Assembly: GCF_965279545.1 (NCBI RefSeq)
Contig: NZ_OZ257250.1
Span: forward strand, 2,976,001-3,040,000
Source of the DNA: Methylibium sp965279545
GTDB lineage: Bacteria; Pseudomonadota; Gammaproteobacteria; Burkholderiales; Burkholderiaceae_C
Length of the DNA: 64,000 bases
Direction: 5' to 3'
Shown here: piece by piece, positions 1 to 9,327 of the stretch
How the letters are laid out: every line of letters begins with the position of its first letter
How positions within the stretch are numbered: the first letter of the stretch is position 1
The notes under the pieces: model-generated
The model's database searches: none
What the model was told of the DNA's origin: nothing
The model's input: the letters and a program-made list of their open reading frames with translations, nothing else
Program-made: the position numbers and the translations under genes

Positions 1-753
1 CGCGCGCACCGCGGCTTCGATGTCTTCGAAGCGCAGCGCCGGCGCGTCCACGCCCGTGTCGTGCGGCAGCGTGCCGATGACACGGTAGCGCTGCTCGCCC
101 GGCATCGGGAAGAACACCACGAAGGTCTCGCTCGACAGGCAGACCGTGAGCTCGCCGTGCGGCAGCGCCCAGTCGACGCGGGTGTCGGCCACGTAGAAGG
201 CGTTCTCGTAGGTGCCGCCCGAGAACGGCAGGCCGAGCTGCTCGCGCACCGGGCTGCGGGCGCCGTCGCAGGCGACCAGCCAGTCGCAGCGCAGCATTTC
301 GCTGCTGCCGTCGGCGTGGCGCACGGTGACGGCGGCACCGCGCGCCTCGTTGCGCACGTCGGTGAGCGTGGTGTGCCAGTTCACCTCGCGACCGGCGGCC
401 TGCAGGGTCTTGTAGAGCAAGGCCTCGTTGCGGCTTTGCTCGAGGATCAACAAATAGGGGAACGGCGTCACCGCCTGCCCGATGTCGCCCAGCGGGATGC
501 GCTGCACGCGCCGGCGCCCGACATAGATGTTGCCGGCGAAGGTGGGCCGGCCCTGAGCCACCGCCTCGGCGGCGATGCCCATCGACTCGAACAATTCCAG
601 CGTGCGGGCCTGCACGCCGAGGGCGCGCGATTCGCGGGTCGGTCCGGCCTTGCCGTCGACGATGCGGAACTCGACCCCGTGACGGGCCAGCTGGCAGGCG
701 AGCATCAGGCCCGTGGGGCCTGCCCCGACGATGAGCACCGGCGTGTGCAACAT
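1..753 (-). CDS. FAD-dependent aromatic monooxygenase (3' end cut by window)
   Basis: The N-terminal 251 residues are visible; the C-terminus lies beyond the left edge. The protein opens with a Rossmann dinucleotide-binding motif (VGAGPTG, residues about 8-14) followed by an acidic/basic pattern typical of class A flavoprotein hydroxylases (PheA/TfdB/UbiH superfamily), and a CDGARSPVR segment further on matches the conserved DG motif that contacts FAD and NAD(P)H. These enzymes hydroxylate aromatic rings using O2 and NAD(P)H in the cytoplasm. No substrate can be assigned from the fragment. It is transcribed in the same direction as prfC, with 94 bp between them, but nothing shows a functional link. 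Confidence 0.85.
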   Translation of the reverse strand, partial: MLHTPVLIVGAGPTGLMLACQLARHGVEFRIVDGKAGPTRESRALGVQARTLELFESMGIAAEAVAQGRPTFAGNIYVGRRRVQRIPLGDIGQAVTPFPYLLILEQSRNEALLYKTLQAAGREVNWHTTLTDVRNEARGAAVTVRHADGSSEMLRCDWLVACDGARSPVREQLGLPFSGGTYENAFYVADTRVDWALPHGELTVCLSSETFVVFFPMPGEQRYRVIGTLPHDTGVDAPALRFEDIEAAVRA

Positions 754-847
754 GGCGCGCCCCTCCCCGCGGCAATGTTGCGGCAAGGCGAGACGCGCCG
801 TCCAGCCCCCCCCGCGCGGCGTGGGGGTTTGCGGGACCGGCCCCGCC

Positions 848-2515
848 TCAGGCGGCCTGCTGCAGCGCCAGCCCGGCGTGCTCGCGCAGCGGGTGGAACA
901 CCACCTGCGGATGGCGGTCCTGCGTGAGGCGCAGGTCGTAGGGCGAGGTCATCAGGTAGGCCAGGGTGTCGGCCGCGTCGAGCGCCAGCTTGTTCGCGGC
1001 CTCGTCGGTGAACTTGCGCATCGCCGCGTCGTCGTCGCAGGTCACCCAGCGCGCGCCGTGGAAGCGGCTGCCGGAGAGGCGCACGTCGACGCCGTACTCG
1101 GCCTTCAGGCGGTGCTGCACCACCTCGAACTGCAGCTGGCCGATCGCGCCGAGCAGCATCGCGCCGCCGACGGTGGGCCGGAACACCTGGATCGCACCCT
1201 CCTCGCCGAGCTGCAGCAGGCCCTGCTGGAGCTGCTTGCTCTTCATCGGGTTGGCGAGCTCGACGGTCTGGAACAGCTCCGGCGCGAAGAACGGCAGCCC
1301 GGTGTAGCTGCCGAAGCCGGCCGGCGCCTCGCTGTCGGTGATGGTGTCGCCGAGCTGCACGCCGCCGTGGGTGGTGAAGCCGATGATGTCGCCGGCATAG
1401 GCCTCGTCGACCGCCTCGCGCCGCTGCGACAGGAAAGTGACCACCGAGGTCGGCCGCAGCTCCTTGGCGGTGCGCTGCACGCGCAGCTTCATGCCCGCGG
1501 TGTAGCGCCCGGAGTTGACGCGCACGAAGGCGATGCGGTCGCGGTGCGAGGGGTCCATGTTGGCCTGCACCTTGAACACCACGCCCGAGAAGCCGGGCGA
1601 CTGCGGCGGCACCTCGTGCTCGCTGCCGTCGGCCCGCGTCACGTGGCGCGCGGCCGGCGGCGGCGCCAGGTCGACCAGCGCATCGAGCACCTCCTGCACG
1701 CCGAAGTTGTTGACGCCGGAGCCGAAGAACACCGGCGTCTGCTTGGCGGCGACGAAGGCTGCCTCGTCGAAGGCCGGCGCGGCGGCGGTCAGCAGCTCGA
1801 TGTGGCCTTCGGCCTGCTCGTAGTCGTGGCCGAAGCGCGCGCGCAGCTTGTCGGACTGGGTCAGCGGCACGATCTCGTCGCTGCCCGCGCCCGTCTGGTC
1901 GCTGCGCTTGTCGGCGCCGGCCTTGAAGAGGCGCATCTGCTGCTTGCGCAGGTCGACGATGCCGCCGAAGGCCTTGCCCTGGCCGACCGGCCAGGTCATC
2001 GGCACGCAGGGCATGCCGAGCTCCTGCTCGATCTCGTCGAGCAACGCGAGCGGCTCCTTGCCCTCGCGGTCCATCTTGTTGACGAAGGTGATGATGGGCG
2101 TGTCGCGCTGGCGGCAGACCTCGATCAGCCGGCGCGTCTGCGGCTCCACGCCGTTGGCCGCGTCGATCACCATCAGCGCCGCGTCGACCGCGGTCAGCAC
2201 GCGGTAGGTGTCTTCGGAGAAGTCCTTGTGGCCCGGGGTGTCGAGCAGGTTGATCACGCAGTCGCGGTAGAGCATCTGCATCACCGAGCTGGCGACCGAG
2301 ATGCCGCGCTGCTTCTCGATCTCCATCCAGTCGGAGGTGGCGTGGCGCGTGGCCTTGCGCGCCTTCACCGACCCGGCGATGTGGATCGCGCCCGAGAACA
2401 GCAGCAGCTTCTCGGTCAGCGTGGTCTTGCCGGCGTCGGGGTGGGAGATGATCGCGAAGGTGCGGCGGCGGCGCACTTCGCCGGACAACGGGCTGGCGTC
2501 GGGGGAGAGGGACAC
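848..2515 (-). CDS. prfC: Peptide chain release factor 3
   Basis: Translational GTPase that removes RF1/RF2 from the ribosome after termination. The G1 P-loop (SHPDAGKTTLTEKLLLFSGA, starting near residue 21), the switch region (RGISVASSV), G3 (DTPGHKDFSEDTYR) and G4 (NKMDRE) are all present, and the C-terminus (QLQFEVVQHRLKAEYGV) is typical of RF3. A longer frame runs upstream to 2716, but it reads through the ahcY promoter and riboswitch region and looks non-coding. The GTG at 2515, giving 555 residues, fits the family length (about 530) and is chosen here. It is divergent from ahcY. Confidence 0.95.
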   Translation of the reverse strand: MSLSPDASPLSGEVRRRRTFAIISHPDAGKTTLTEKLLLFSGAIHIAGSVKARKATRHATSDWMEIEKQRGISVASSVMQMLYRDCVINLLDTPGHKDFSEDTYRVLTAVDAALMVIDAANGVEPQTRRLIEVCRQRDTPIITFVNKMDREGKEPLALLDEIEQELGMPCVPMTWPVGQGKAFGGIVDLRKQQMRLFKAGADKRSDQTGAGSDEIVPLTQSDKLRARFGHDYEQAEGHIELLTAAAPAFDEAAFVAAKQTPVFFGSGVNNFGVQEVLDALVDLAPPPAARHVTRADGSEHEVPPQSPGFSGVVFKVQANMDPSHRDRIAFVRVNSGRYTAGMKLRVQRTAKELRPTSVVTFLSQRREAVDEAYAGDIIGFTTHGGVQLGDTITDSEAPAGFGSYTGLPFFAPELFQTVELANPMKSKQLQQGLLQLGEEGAIQVFRPTVGGAMLLGAIGQLQFEVVQHRLKAEYGVDVRLSGSRFHGARWVTCDDDAAMRKFTDEAANKLALDAADTLAYLMTSPYDLRLTQDRHPQVVFHPLREHAGLALQQAA

Positions 2516-2647
2516 GGGAAGACTCCAAGGCGGCGCACCGGGGCTGGCGGGAAGGGCCGGCGCGAACAACGTGCGATTGTCGCCGCAGGGCTGCCTGCCG
2601 TGCGCCCGATCCGGGCGGGGAATCCCGCCGCGACTACAATGCCGGCT
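2516..2647. promoter_or_regulatory. prfC/ahcY divergent intergenic region with ahcY -10
   Basis: This stretch holds no gene. A good -10 hexamer TACAAT at 2635-2640 lies about 8 bases before the first base of the SAH riboswitch, so transcription probably starts at or just before the aptamer. No convincing -35 TTGACA was found 17 bases upstream. Confidence 0.5.
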
Positions 2648-2728
2648 TCCGAGGAGCGTTGCAACCGTTGGCCTGTTCAGGCGCGACGGCCAGGCTCGGA
2701 ACCTTCCCCAAGGCAACGGCGCTCACCC
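2648..2728 (+). ncRNA. S-adenosylhomocysteine (SAH) riboswitch
   Basis: The aptamer core of the SAH riboswitch class is clear. CCGAG (2649-2653) can pair with CTCGG (2695-2699) to form P1, with a TTGGCC/GGCCAG hairpin inside. GAGCG (2654-2658) can pair with CGCTC (2720-2724) to form the pseudoknot, and the conserved CGAGGAGCG-TTGCAA and GGCGCTCACC blocks are present. This class is known upstream of ahcY in beta- and some gammaproteobacteria, where SAH binding turns expression on. The ahcY start codon follows 89 bases later. The downstream part does not show an obvious terminator, so control of translation initiation is also possible. Confidence 0.92.
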
Positions 2729-2816
2729 GCAGGTTCGTCACGCGCGGTGAGTGGCATCTCCCCTCCCCTTCGGTCGCGGCCCCTGCGGTTCATCTGTCGT
2801 TGAACCGGAGAGAGAT

Positions 2817-4259
<1,443 letters not shown>

Positions 4260-4260
4260 C

Positions 4261-4333
4261 CCCCACCCCCGTTGCGGCTGTGCCGCTCCCCCTCCACGGG
4301 GCGACGCTGGCGGACCGGCGGAACCGGATCCGC
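4261..4333. repeat. Dispersed intergenic repeat, copy 1
   Basis: A GC-rich element beginning CCCCACCCCCGTTGCGGC lies between ahcY and the tlyA-like gene. Its reverse complement recurs at about 63152-63230 with roughly 90% identity by eye, including the shared blocks GCGACGCTGGCGG and CCGCTCCCCCTCCA. Such short palindromic-rich elements behave like REP/MITE-type intergenic repeats. No coding potential is apparent. Confidence 0.7.
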
Positions 4334-4355
4334 GGCGTCTACTCGGTTTATCCAT

Positions 4356-5123
4356 ATGCCACGTGTTGATCAGCTTCTTGTTCAGCGCGGCCTCGCGCCG
4401 ACGCGCTCGGCCGCGCAGCGGCTGATCGACCGCGGCGCGGTCGAGCGGCGTGCAGCGGCCGACTGGGTGCGCCTGCGCAAGTCGGGCGAAGACCTGGCCG
4501 AGGCCACCGAGCTGCGCGTCACCGACGACGCCGAGCTGCGCTGGGTCTCGCGCGCCGGGCTCAAGCTCGACGGCGCGCTCGCGCACTGCGGGCTCGATGT
4601 CGCCGGCGGCACGGCGCTGGATGTCGGCCAGAGCACCGGCGGCTTCACCGAGGTGCTGCTGGCGCGCGGCGCGGCGCGGGTGGTCGGCGTCGACGTGGGC
4701 CGCGGGCAATTGCACCCGTCGCTGCGCGGGCATGCCCGGGTCACGGCGATCGAGGGCCTCAATGCGCGCGGGCTGACGCGCGAGGCGCTCGGCGCCTCGA
4801 TGCCGCAGGCCGGCTTCGATGTGGTGGTCGCCGACCTGAGCTTCATCCCGCTGACGACGGTGCTGCCGGCGCTGGTGCCGCTGCTGGCGGCCGGTGGCAC
4901 GCTGCTCGCGCTGGTCAAGCCGCAGTTCGAGTTGCAGCCCAAGGACATCGGCAAGGGCGGGCTGGTGAAAAGCGCGGCCTCCTATGCCGAGGTCGAGCGC
5001 AAGCTGCGCGAGGCCTGCCGGCAGCTCGGCCTGGCCGTGATCGACTGGATCGACAGCGCCGTCGCCGGGGGCGACGGCAACCGAGAATTCTTCATCCGGG
5101 CACAGCCCCGGAGACCGGAGTGA
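4356..5123 (+). CDS. tlyA: TlyA family rRNA (cytidine-2'-O)-methyltransferase / S4-FtsJ protein
   Basis: The 255-residue protein has an N-terminal S4 RNA-binding domain (RVDQLLVQRGLAPTRSAAQ) and an FtsJ-like SAM-dependent methyltransferase domain (ALDVGQSTGGFTEVLL; VVADLSFIPL; LVKPQFE). TlyA proteins 2'-O-methylate rRNA cytidines; older annotations call them haemolysins. The ATG at 4356 begins the S4 domain, whereas the frame upstream runs through a dispersed repeat. The position between ahcY and metF ties a SAM-using methyltransferase to the SAM-recycling genes. Its stop overlaps the GTG at 5120 just before metF. Confidence 0.9.
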   Translation: MPRVDQLLVQRGLAPTRSAAQRLIDRGAVERRAAADWVRLRKSGEDLAEATELRVTDDAELRWVSRAGLKLDGALAHCGLDVAGGTALDVGQSTGGFTEVLLARGAARVVGVDVGRGQLHPSLRGHARVTAIEGLNARGLTREALGASMPQAGFDVVVADLSFIPLTTVLPALVPLLAAGGTLLALVKPQFELQPKDIGKGGLVKSAASYAEVERKLREACRQLGLAVIDWIDSAVAGGDGNREFFIRAQPRRPE

Positions 5124-5128
5124 ATCTG

Positions 5129-5971
5129 ATGAACAGCAAGTCGAAGCTCCCGCTGAGCCTGGAGTTCTTCCCGCCGAAGACGCCCGAAGGCGCCGAGAAG
5201 CTGGCCGCGGTGCGCCGCGCGCTGTATGCGGTCCGGCCGCAGTTCTGCTCGGTCACCTACGGGGCCGGCGGCTCGACGCAGGAGGGCACCTGGGCCACGG
5301 TGCAGGCGATCCGGGCCGACGGCGTCGAGGGCGTGCCGCATTTCAGCTGCCTCGGGACCACGCGGGCGGTGGCGCGCACGACGCTGCAGCAGTTCAAGGA
5401 CGCCGGCGTGAAGCGCATCGTCGCGCTGCGCGGCGACCTGCCGTCGGGCTACGGCGCCTATGGCGAGTTCCGCTATGCGAGCGAGCTGGTGGAGTTCATC
5501 CGCACCGAGACCGGCGACCACTTCCACATCGAGGTCGCCGCCTACCCGGAGACCCACCCGCAGGCCAAGAGCCCGCAGGCCGACCTGCTGGCCTTCGCCA
5601 TCAAGGCCAAGGCGGGTGCTTCGAGCGCCATCACGCAGTACTTCTACAACACCGATGCCTACTTCCGCTTCGTCGACGATGCACACGCGCTCGGCGTGGA
5701 CATCGACATCGTGCCGGGCATCATGCCGATCACGAACTCCTCGCAGCTGATCCGCTTCTCGGAAGCCTGCGGCGCCGAGATCCCGCGGTGGATCCGCCGG
5801 CGGCTCGAGGCCTTCGGCGACGACCGCGCGTCGATCCAGAGCTTCGGCCTGGACGTGGTGACCGACCTCGTCGACCAGCTGCGCACGGCCGGCGTGCCGG
5901 GCCTCCACTTCTACGCGATGAACCAGTCGGCGCCGGTGCTCGAGATCTGCCGCCGGCTCGGTCTGGCCTGA
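5129..5971 (+). CDS. metF: 5,10-methylenetetrahydrofolate reductase
   Basis: FAD enzyme that reduces 5,10-methylene-THF to 5-methyl-THF, the methyl donor for methionine synthesis. The 280-residue product starts with the family signature LSLEFFPPKTPEG and contains TYGAGGST, LRGDLPSGYG, EVAAYPETHPQA, TQYFYNTDAYFRFVDD and PGIMPI, matching MetF over its whole length. The ATG at 5129 lies 8 bases after GGAG (5117-5120) and is preferred over the GTG at 5120. It overlaps or abuts the tlyA-like gene and belongs functionally with ahcY. Confidence 0.97.
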   Translation: MNSKSKLPLSLEFFPPKTPEGAEKLAAVRRALYAVRPQFCSVTYGAGGSTQEGTWATVQAIRADGVEGVPHFSCLGTTRAVARTTLQQFKDAGVKRIVALRGDLPSGYGAYGEFRYASELVEFIRTETGDHFHIEVAAYPETHPQAKSPQADLLAFAIKAKAGASSAITQYFYNTDAYFRFVDDAHALGVDIDIVPGIMPITNSSQLIRFSEACGAEIPRWIRRRLEAFGDDRASIQSFGLDVVTDLVDQLRTAGVPGLHFYAMNQSAPVLEICRRLGLA

Positions 5972-6048
5972 GGCGCGGCGCTCGCGCGCGAATCACCTCC
6001 CGTGCATGCCCGCACCCGTCAACGCGGCGGGAGGGCGCGCGGCGGAGC

Positions 6049-6879
6049 TCACACGATCCGGATAGCTGCCGGGTCGAAGTCGGGTTTCGGTGCCTTGAGC
6101 TTCATGCCCGCCAGGGCCTGCACGACCAGCGTCGCGATCATCAGGTTGCGGTTGCTCTTGCTGTCGGCCGGCACCACGTGCCAGGGCGCGCAGGCGGTCG
6201 AGGTCGCCACCAGCGCGGTCTCGTAGGCGGCGAGGTAGGCCTTCCACTTCGCGCGCGTCTCCAGGTCGCCAGGCTGGAATTTCCAGCGCTTGGCCGGGTC
6301 GTCGAGGCGGGCCTGCAGGCGCAACCGCTGCTCGTCCTTCGAGATGTGCAGGAAGCACTTGACGATCGTCGTGCCGCTGTCGTGCAGCAGGCGCTCGAAG
6401 GTATTGATGTGAGCGAGCCGCCGGGCGCGCTCGTCGGCGTCGATCCAGCCTTCGACGAACGGCACCAGCACGTCCTCGTAGTGGCTGCGATTGAAGACGG
6501 CCACCTCGCCGGCGCGCGGCACCACGGCGTGCACGCGCCACAGGAAGTCGTGCGCGCGCTCGACCTCGGTCGGCGCCTTGAAGGCCGCGACCCGCACCCC
6601 GAGCGGGCTGCACTGGCGGAACACCGAGCGTGCGGTGCCGTCCTTGCCCGAGGTGTCCATGCCCTGCAGCACCAGCAGCAGCTTCGGCGGCGCACCGGCC
6701 TGGCCGTTGGCATAGAGCAGGTCCTGCAGCCGGTCGACCTCGATCGCCAGCTCGGCCAGCCGCGCGTCGTCGGCCTCGCGGCTGCTGCTCGCGGCGGGCC
6801 GGGCGCCGGGGTCGATGTCCTTGAGCCTGAGCTTGCGACCGACGCGGTAGGTCTTCAGGTAGGCGGACGAACGGGCCAT
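6049..6879 (-). CDS. ppk2: Polyphosphate kinase 2 family protein
   Basis: The 276-residue PPK2-family enzyme transfers phosphate between polyphosphate and nucleotides. Visible motifs are the Walker A (GMDTSGKDGTARSVF, about residues 72-86), the Walker B region (NRSHYEDVLVPFVEGW), and a lid-type segment (KRWKFQPGDLETRAKW). Homologues act on AMP, ADP or GDP, and the nucleotide preference cannot be read here. The ATG at 6879 is chosen because the upstream in-frame extension is arginine-rich and unlike the family. The gene stands alone between metF and ompW. Confidence 0.93.
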   Translation of the reverse strand: MARSSAYLKTYRVGRKLRLKDIDPGARPAASSSREADDARLAELAIEVDRLQDLLYANGQAGAPPKLLLVLQGMDTSGKDGTARSVFRQCSPLGVRVAAFKAPTEVERAHDFLWRVHAVVPRAGEVAVFNRSHYEDVLVPFVEGWIDADERARRLAHINTFERLLHDSGTTIVKCFLHISKDEQRLRLQARLDDPAKRWKFQPGDLETRAKWKAYLAAYETALVATSTACAPWHVVPADSKSNRNLMIATLVVQALAGMKLKAPKPDFDPAAIRIV

Positions 6880-7074
6880 CGCTGCTCCACGGAAGGGTGT
6901 GCGTGCACTGTAGCGCCGCGTCCACACCGCAACGCGCCCGATTGATCTGCCTCAGAAGTTCGGCGCGCCGGGCGCGGCACGCCCGGCGACGGTTGACATG
7001 GCGCAAGAGGCGGCAGGACCGCGCGATCTGCAATGCGCAGGCGGGAAGCTCCCCGCGTCATCGGAGTGAAGCTC

Positions 7075-7665
7075 ATGGAAAAGAAGATCCTCGCCGCCCT
7101 CGTCCTGTCTGCGCTCGGCGGCGTCGCCGCGGCCGCGCCGGCCGGCGGCGACTGGCTGGTGCGCGTGCGCGCCCTGCATCTCGACTCGGCGAACAAGGAC
7201 AGCACCGGTGTCGGCTTGTCCATCGACAACAAGACCTTTCCCGAAATCGACTTCAGCTACTTCTTCACGCCCAACATCGCGACCGAACTGGTACTGACCT
7301 ATCCGCAGAAGCAGGAGGTCCGCGCTGGGGGCGCACGCATCGGCGAACTCAAGCACCTGCCGCCGACGCTGTCGCTGCAGTACCACTTCCTGCCCGGCGC
7401 GGCCTTCCAGCCCTATGTCGGCGCGGGCATCAACTACACGCGCTTCTCGTCGATCGACCTGCCGGCGCCGTTCAGCATCGAGAAGAACAGCTTCGGCCTG
7501 TCGCTGCAGGCCGGCTTCGACGTGCCGCTGACCGACAAGCTGGTGCTCAACTTCGACGTGAAGAAGGTGCAGATCCGCACCGACGTGTCGGCCAACGGCG
7601 TGAAGGCAGGCACCTTCAAGATCGATCCGGTGCTGATCGGCGTGGGGGTGGGCTGGCGCTTCTGA
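7075..7665 (+). CDS. ompW: OmpW family outer membrane protein
   Basis: A 196-residue small beta-barrel porin. It has a Sec signal peptide (MEKKILAALVLSALGGVAAA, cleavage near residue 21), alternating beta-strand segments, the OmpW-type NIATELVLTYPQ and LPPTLSLQYHF motifs, and a terminal phenylalanine (GVGWRF) as expected for BAM-dependent insertion. OmpW forms an 8-stranded barrel for small hydrophobic compounds. The ATG at 7075 lies 8 bases after GGAG and begins exactly at the signal peptide. The downstream gene is convergent. Confidence 0.93.
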   Translation: MEKKILAALVLSALGGVAAAAPAGGDWLVRVRALHLDSANKDSTGVGLSIDNKTFPEIDFSYFFTPNIATELVLTYPQKQEVRAGGARIGELKHLPPTLSLQYHFLPGAAFQPYVGAGINYTRFSSIDLPAPFSIEKNSFGLSLQAGFDVPLTDKLVLNFDVKKVQIRTDVSANGVKAGTFKIDPVLIGVGVGWRF

Positions 7666-7679
7666 GGCTCCGGGGAACG

Positions 7680-7770
7680 GGGCAGGCACCCCGGCCGAGC
7701 GCCGGGCCGCCCCAAGCCGGCCGAGCCCCCGCGGGGGGAGGCTGCGGTACGCCGCAGCCGGGGGATCCAT
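7680..7770. repeat. GC-rich palindromic element between convergent genes
   Basis: Between ompW and the convergent folate cyclo-ligase gene is a dense array of short inverted repeats (CCCCGGCCGAGCGCCGGG, CCCCCGCGGGGGG, GGCTGCGG/CCGCAGCC). It resembles the abundant intergenic hairpin elements of Burkholderiales and could act as a two-way terminator. A fragment of the same motif (CCGAGCGCCGGG) appears again at about 8896. Confidence 0.55.
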
Positions 7771-7774
7771 GACC

Positions 7775-8389
7775 TCAGTCCTCGCGCGACCAGGCCACAC
7801 CGTCCTCGGTGAGCATCGCGTCGAGCGGGATGTCGTGCGGCTCGGCCTCGAGCCACTCGATGTAGCCGTGCCGGTAGCCGATGCCGACGGTGAACGGCCG
7901 CGGCTCGAGCGCCGCCAGCGTGCGGTCGTAGAAGCCGCCACCGTAGCCCAGGCGCAGCCCCTTCGGCCCGAAGCCGACGCAGGGCACCAGCAACAGCGTG
8001 GGCATCAGCAGGTCGGTGCCCTTGGGCTTGGGGATGTCGTAGGCATCCTCCTCCATCGGGCAGCCGGGATACCACTGGTGGAAGCGCAGCTGCCTGGTCT
8101 GGCGGTTCATCACCGGCAGGCCGATGCGGCGCGGCGGCCCGTCGCCGGTGCCGTGGCCGGCACCCTCGGTCCAGCGGTGCAAGGCGGGCAGCGCATCGAA
8201 CTCGCCCTTGATCGCCCAGTAGGCGCCCAGCGTCACGTCGTCGCGCTGCGTCAGCCAGACGCGCAGCACGCCCTGCAACTGTTCGGCGCGCTCCTGGCGA
8301 TCGAGCAGGCTCTGGCGCTCGGACTGCAGCATCCGGCGCAACTGCGCCTTGTCGCGCGGCAGGCTCATCGGGTCGTAGGGCAGGGTCAT
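7775..8389 (-). CDS. 5-formyltetrahydrofolate cyclo-ligase
   Basis: ATP-dependent enzyme converting 5-formyl-THF to 5,10-methenyl-THF. The product, about 204 residues, carries the family's LVPCVGFGPKGLRLGYGGGF glycine-rich loop followed by YDRTLA, and an N-terminal helix with basic residues (KAQLRRMLQSERQSL). Start choice is uncertain: ATG 8389 is used, and ATG 8368 (MSLPRDKAQL) is an alternative; neither has a strong Shine-Dalgarno. It faces ompW and is divergent from the TfoX-like gene. Confidence 0.92.
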   Translation of the reverse strand: MTLPYDPMSLPRDKAQLRRMLQSERQSLLDRQERAEQLQGVLRVWLTQRDDVTLGAYWAIKGEFDALPALHRWTEGAGHGTGDGPPRRIGLPVMNRQTRQLRFHQWYPGCPMEEDAYDIPKPKGTDLLMPTLLLVPCVGFGPKGLRLGYGGGFYDRTLAALEPRPFTVGIGYRHGYIEWLEAEPHDIPLDAMLTEDGVAWSRED

Positions 8390-8480
8390 GGGCAGGCTGT
8401 GGCTGGCTGGCGTGGGAAGACTGCACCGATTTTGCCCCGCGGTGCAGGCCCGGTGCGCCGGCACTGCCTACACTGTGGCG

Positions 8481-8882
8481 ATGGCCCCACCGCACAACGA
8501 GTTCGCCGCCCACTGCGTCGAGTTGCTGGCGCCGCTCGGTGCGGCCCATGCGAGGCGCATGTTCGGCGGCCACGGTCTCTACCTCGACGGCCTGATGATC
8601 GGGCTGATCGCCGCCGAGCAGCTCTACCTGAAGACCGACGCGCAGACGCTGCCGCAGTGGCAGGCCGCCGGCACCCGCCCGTTCGTCTATGAAAGCCTGC
8701 GTGACGGCGTCGTCAGGACCGCGACGATGAGCTACCGGACCCCGCCCGACGAAGCGACCGAGTCGCCCGAGGCACTGCGCCCCTGGGCCCGGCTCGCGCT
8801 CGAAGCCGCGCTGCGCGCGCAAGCGGCGCGGACCCGCAAGCGGGCCACCGCGCGCGCCGTGCGCCCGCGAAAAAACGGCTGA
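8481..8882 (+). CDS. TfoX N-terminal domain protein
   Basis: A 133-residue protein matching the stand-alone TfoX_N family: ARRMFGGHGLYLDGLMIGLIAAEQLYLK, then FVYES and MSYRTPPDEA. The family is named after the competence regulator Sxy/TfoX, but single-domain versions like this have no assigned function. The C-terminus is basic (RTRKRATARAVRPRK). The ATG at 8481 follows a TACACT hexamer at close range, so the leader must be very short or the promoter lies further upstream. Confidence 0.8.
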   Translation: MAPPHNEFAAHCVELLAPLGAAHARRMFGGHGLYLDGLMIGLIAAEQLYLKTDAQTLPQWQAAGTRPFVYESLRDGVVRTATMSYRTPPDEATESPEALRPWARLALEAALRAQAARTRKRATARAVRPRKNG

Positions 8883-8943
8883 GCGGCGCTCCGCCGAGCG
8901 CCGGGGCGGCCGCGACACGCCGCGGCCCGGAGCCGACGCGCAG

Positions 8944-9225
8944 TCAAGCGAGCGGCTCTTCCAGCACCTCGAAGCTCGCCGCCGACCAGCCCTCGGCCAG
9001 CACCTCGGTGCCGGCCGGCAGGCGCAGGCTCTGGCCCGGAGCAAGCCACCAGTCTTCCGGCGGTGGTGCACCCACACGGCCCTCGGCCGTCACCCACAGT
9101 CGGCCCTCGCGCAGACGCAGCCAACGGGCACTGCGCGTCGCTGGCAGGCGCAGGGTCTGGCCGCTGCCGAGCTGCCACAGCGGCATCGCCTGGTCCGTAG
9201 ATTGTTGCGAATCGTGCAAGCTCAT
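8944..9225 (-). CDS. DUF2917 family protein
   Basis: A 93-residue cupin-like small protein: after a polar N-terminus it has LRLREGRLWVTAEG and DWWLAPGQSLRLPAG, the pattern of DUF2917, a family frequent in Burkholderiales and without known function. The ATG at 9225 is used, with ATG 9237 four codons earlier as an alternative. It is divergent from a LysR-type regulator across about 100 bp, an arrangement in which LysR proteins often control the divergent gene. Confidence 0.8.
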   Translation of the reverse strand: MSLHDSQQSTDQAMPLWQLGSGQTLRLPATRSARWLRLREGRLWVTAEGRVGAPPPEDWWLAPGQSLRLPAGTEVLAEGWSAASFEVLEEPLA

Positions 9226-9327
9226 GTTGCGCTCCAACGGGCCCCTCGAGTGCGGAACCCATGCGTCATATCATCGTCAATGTTCGGCCTCGAATCCAAT
9301 GAGATCGAAACCCTCTATTGATGATCA

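Noticed and set aside
713..2803. Long plus-strand frame of 696 codons opposite prfC
   Set aside because: Composition is Arg/Ala/Val-rich with no motifs, it lies fully antisense to well-conserved prfC, and it arises from high GC at third codon positions.
9312..9322. TTGATGATCAA as an FNR box before the LysR gene
   Set aside because: The half-sites are separated by one base instead of four, so it does not fit FNR; it may be a small operator dyad only.
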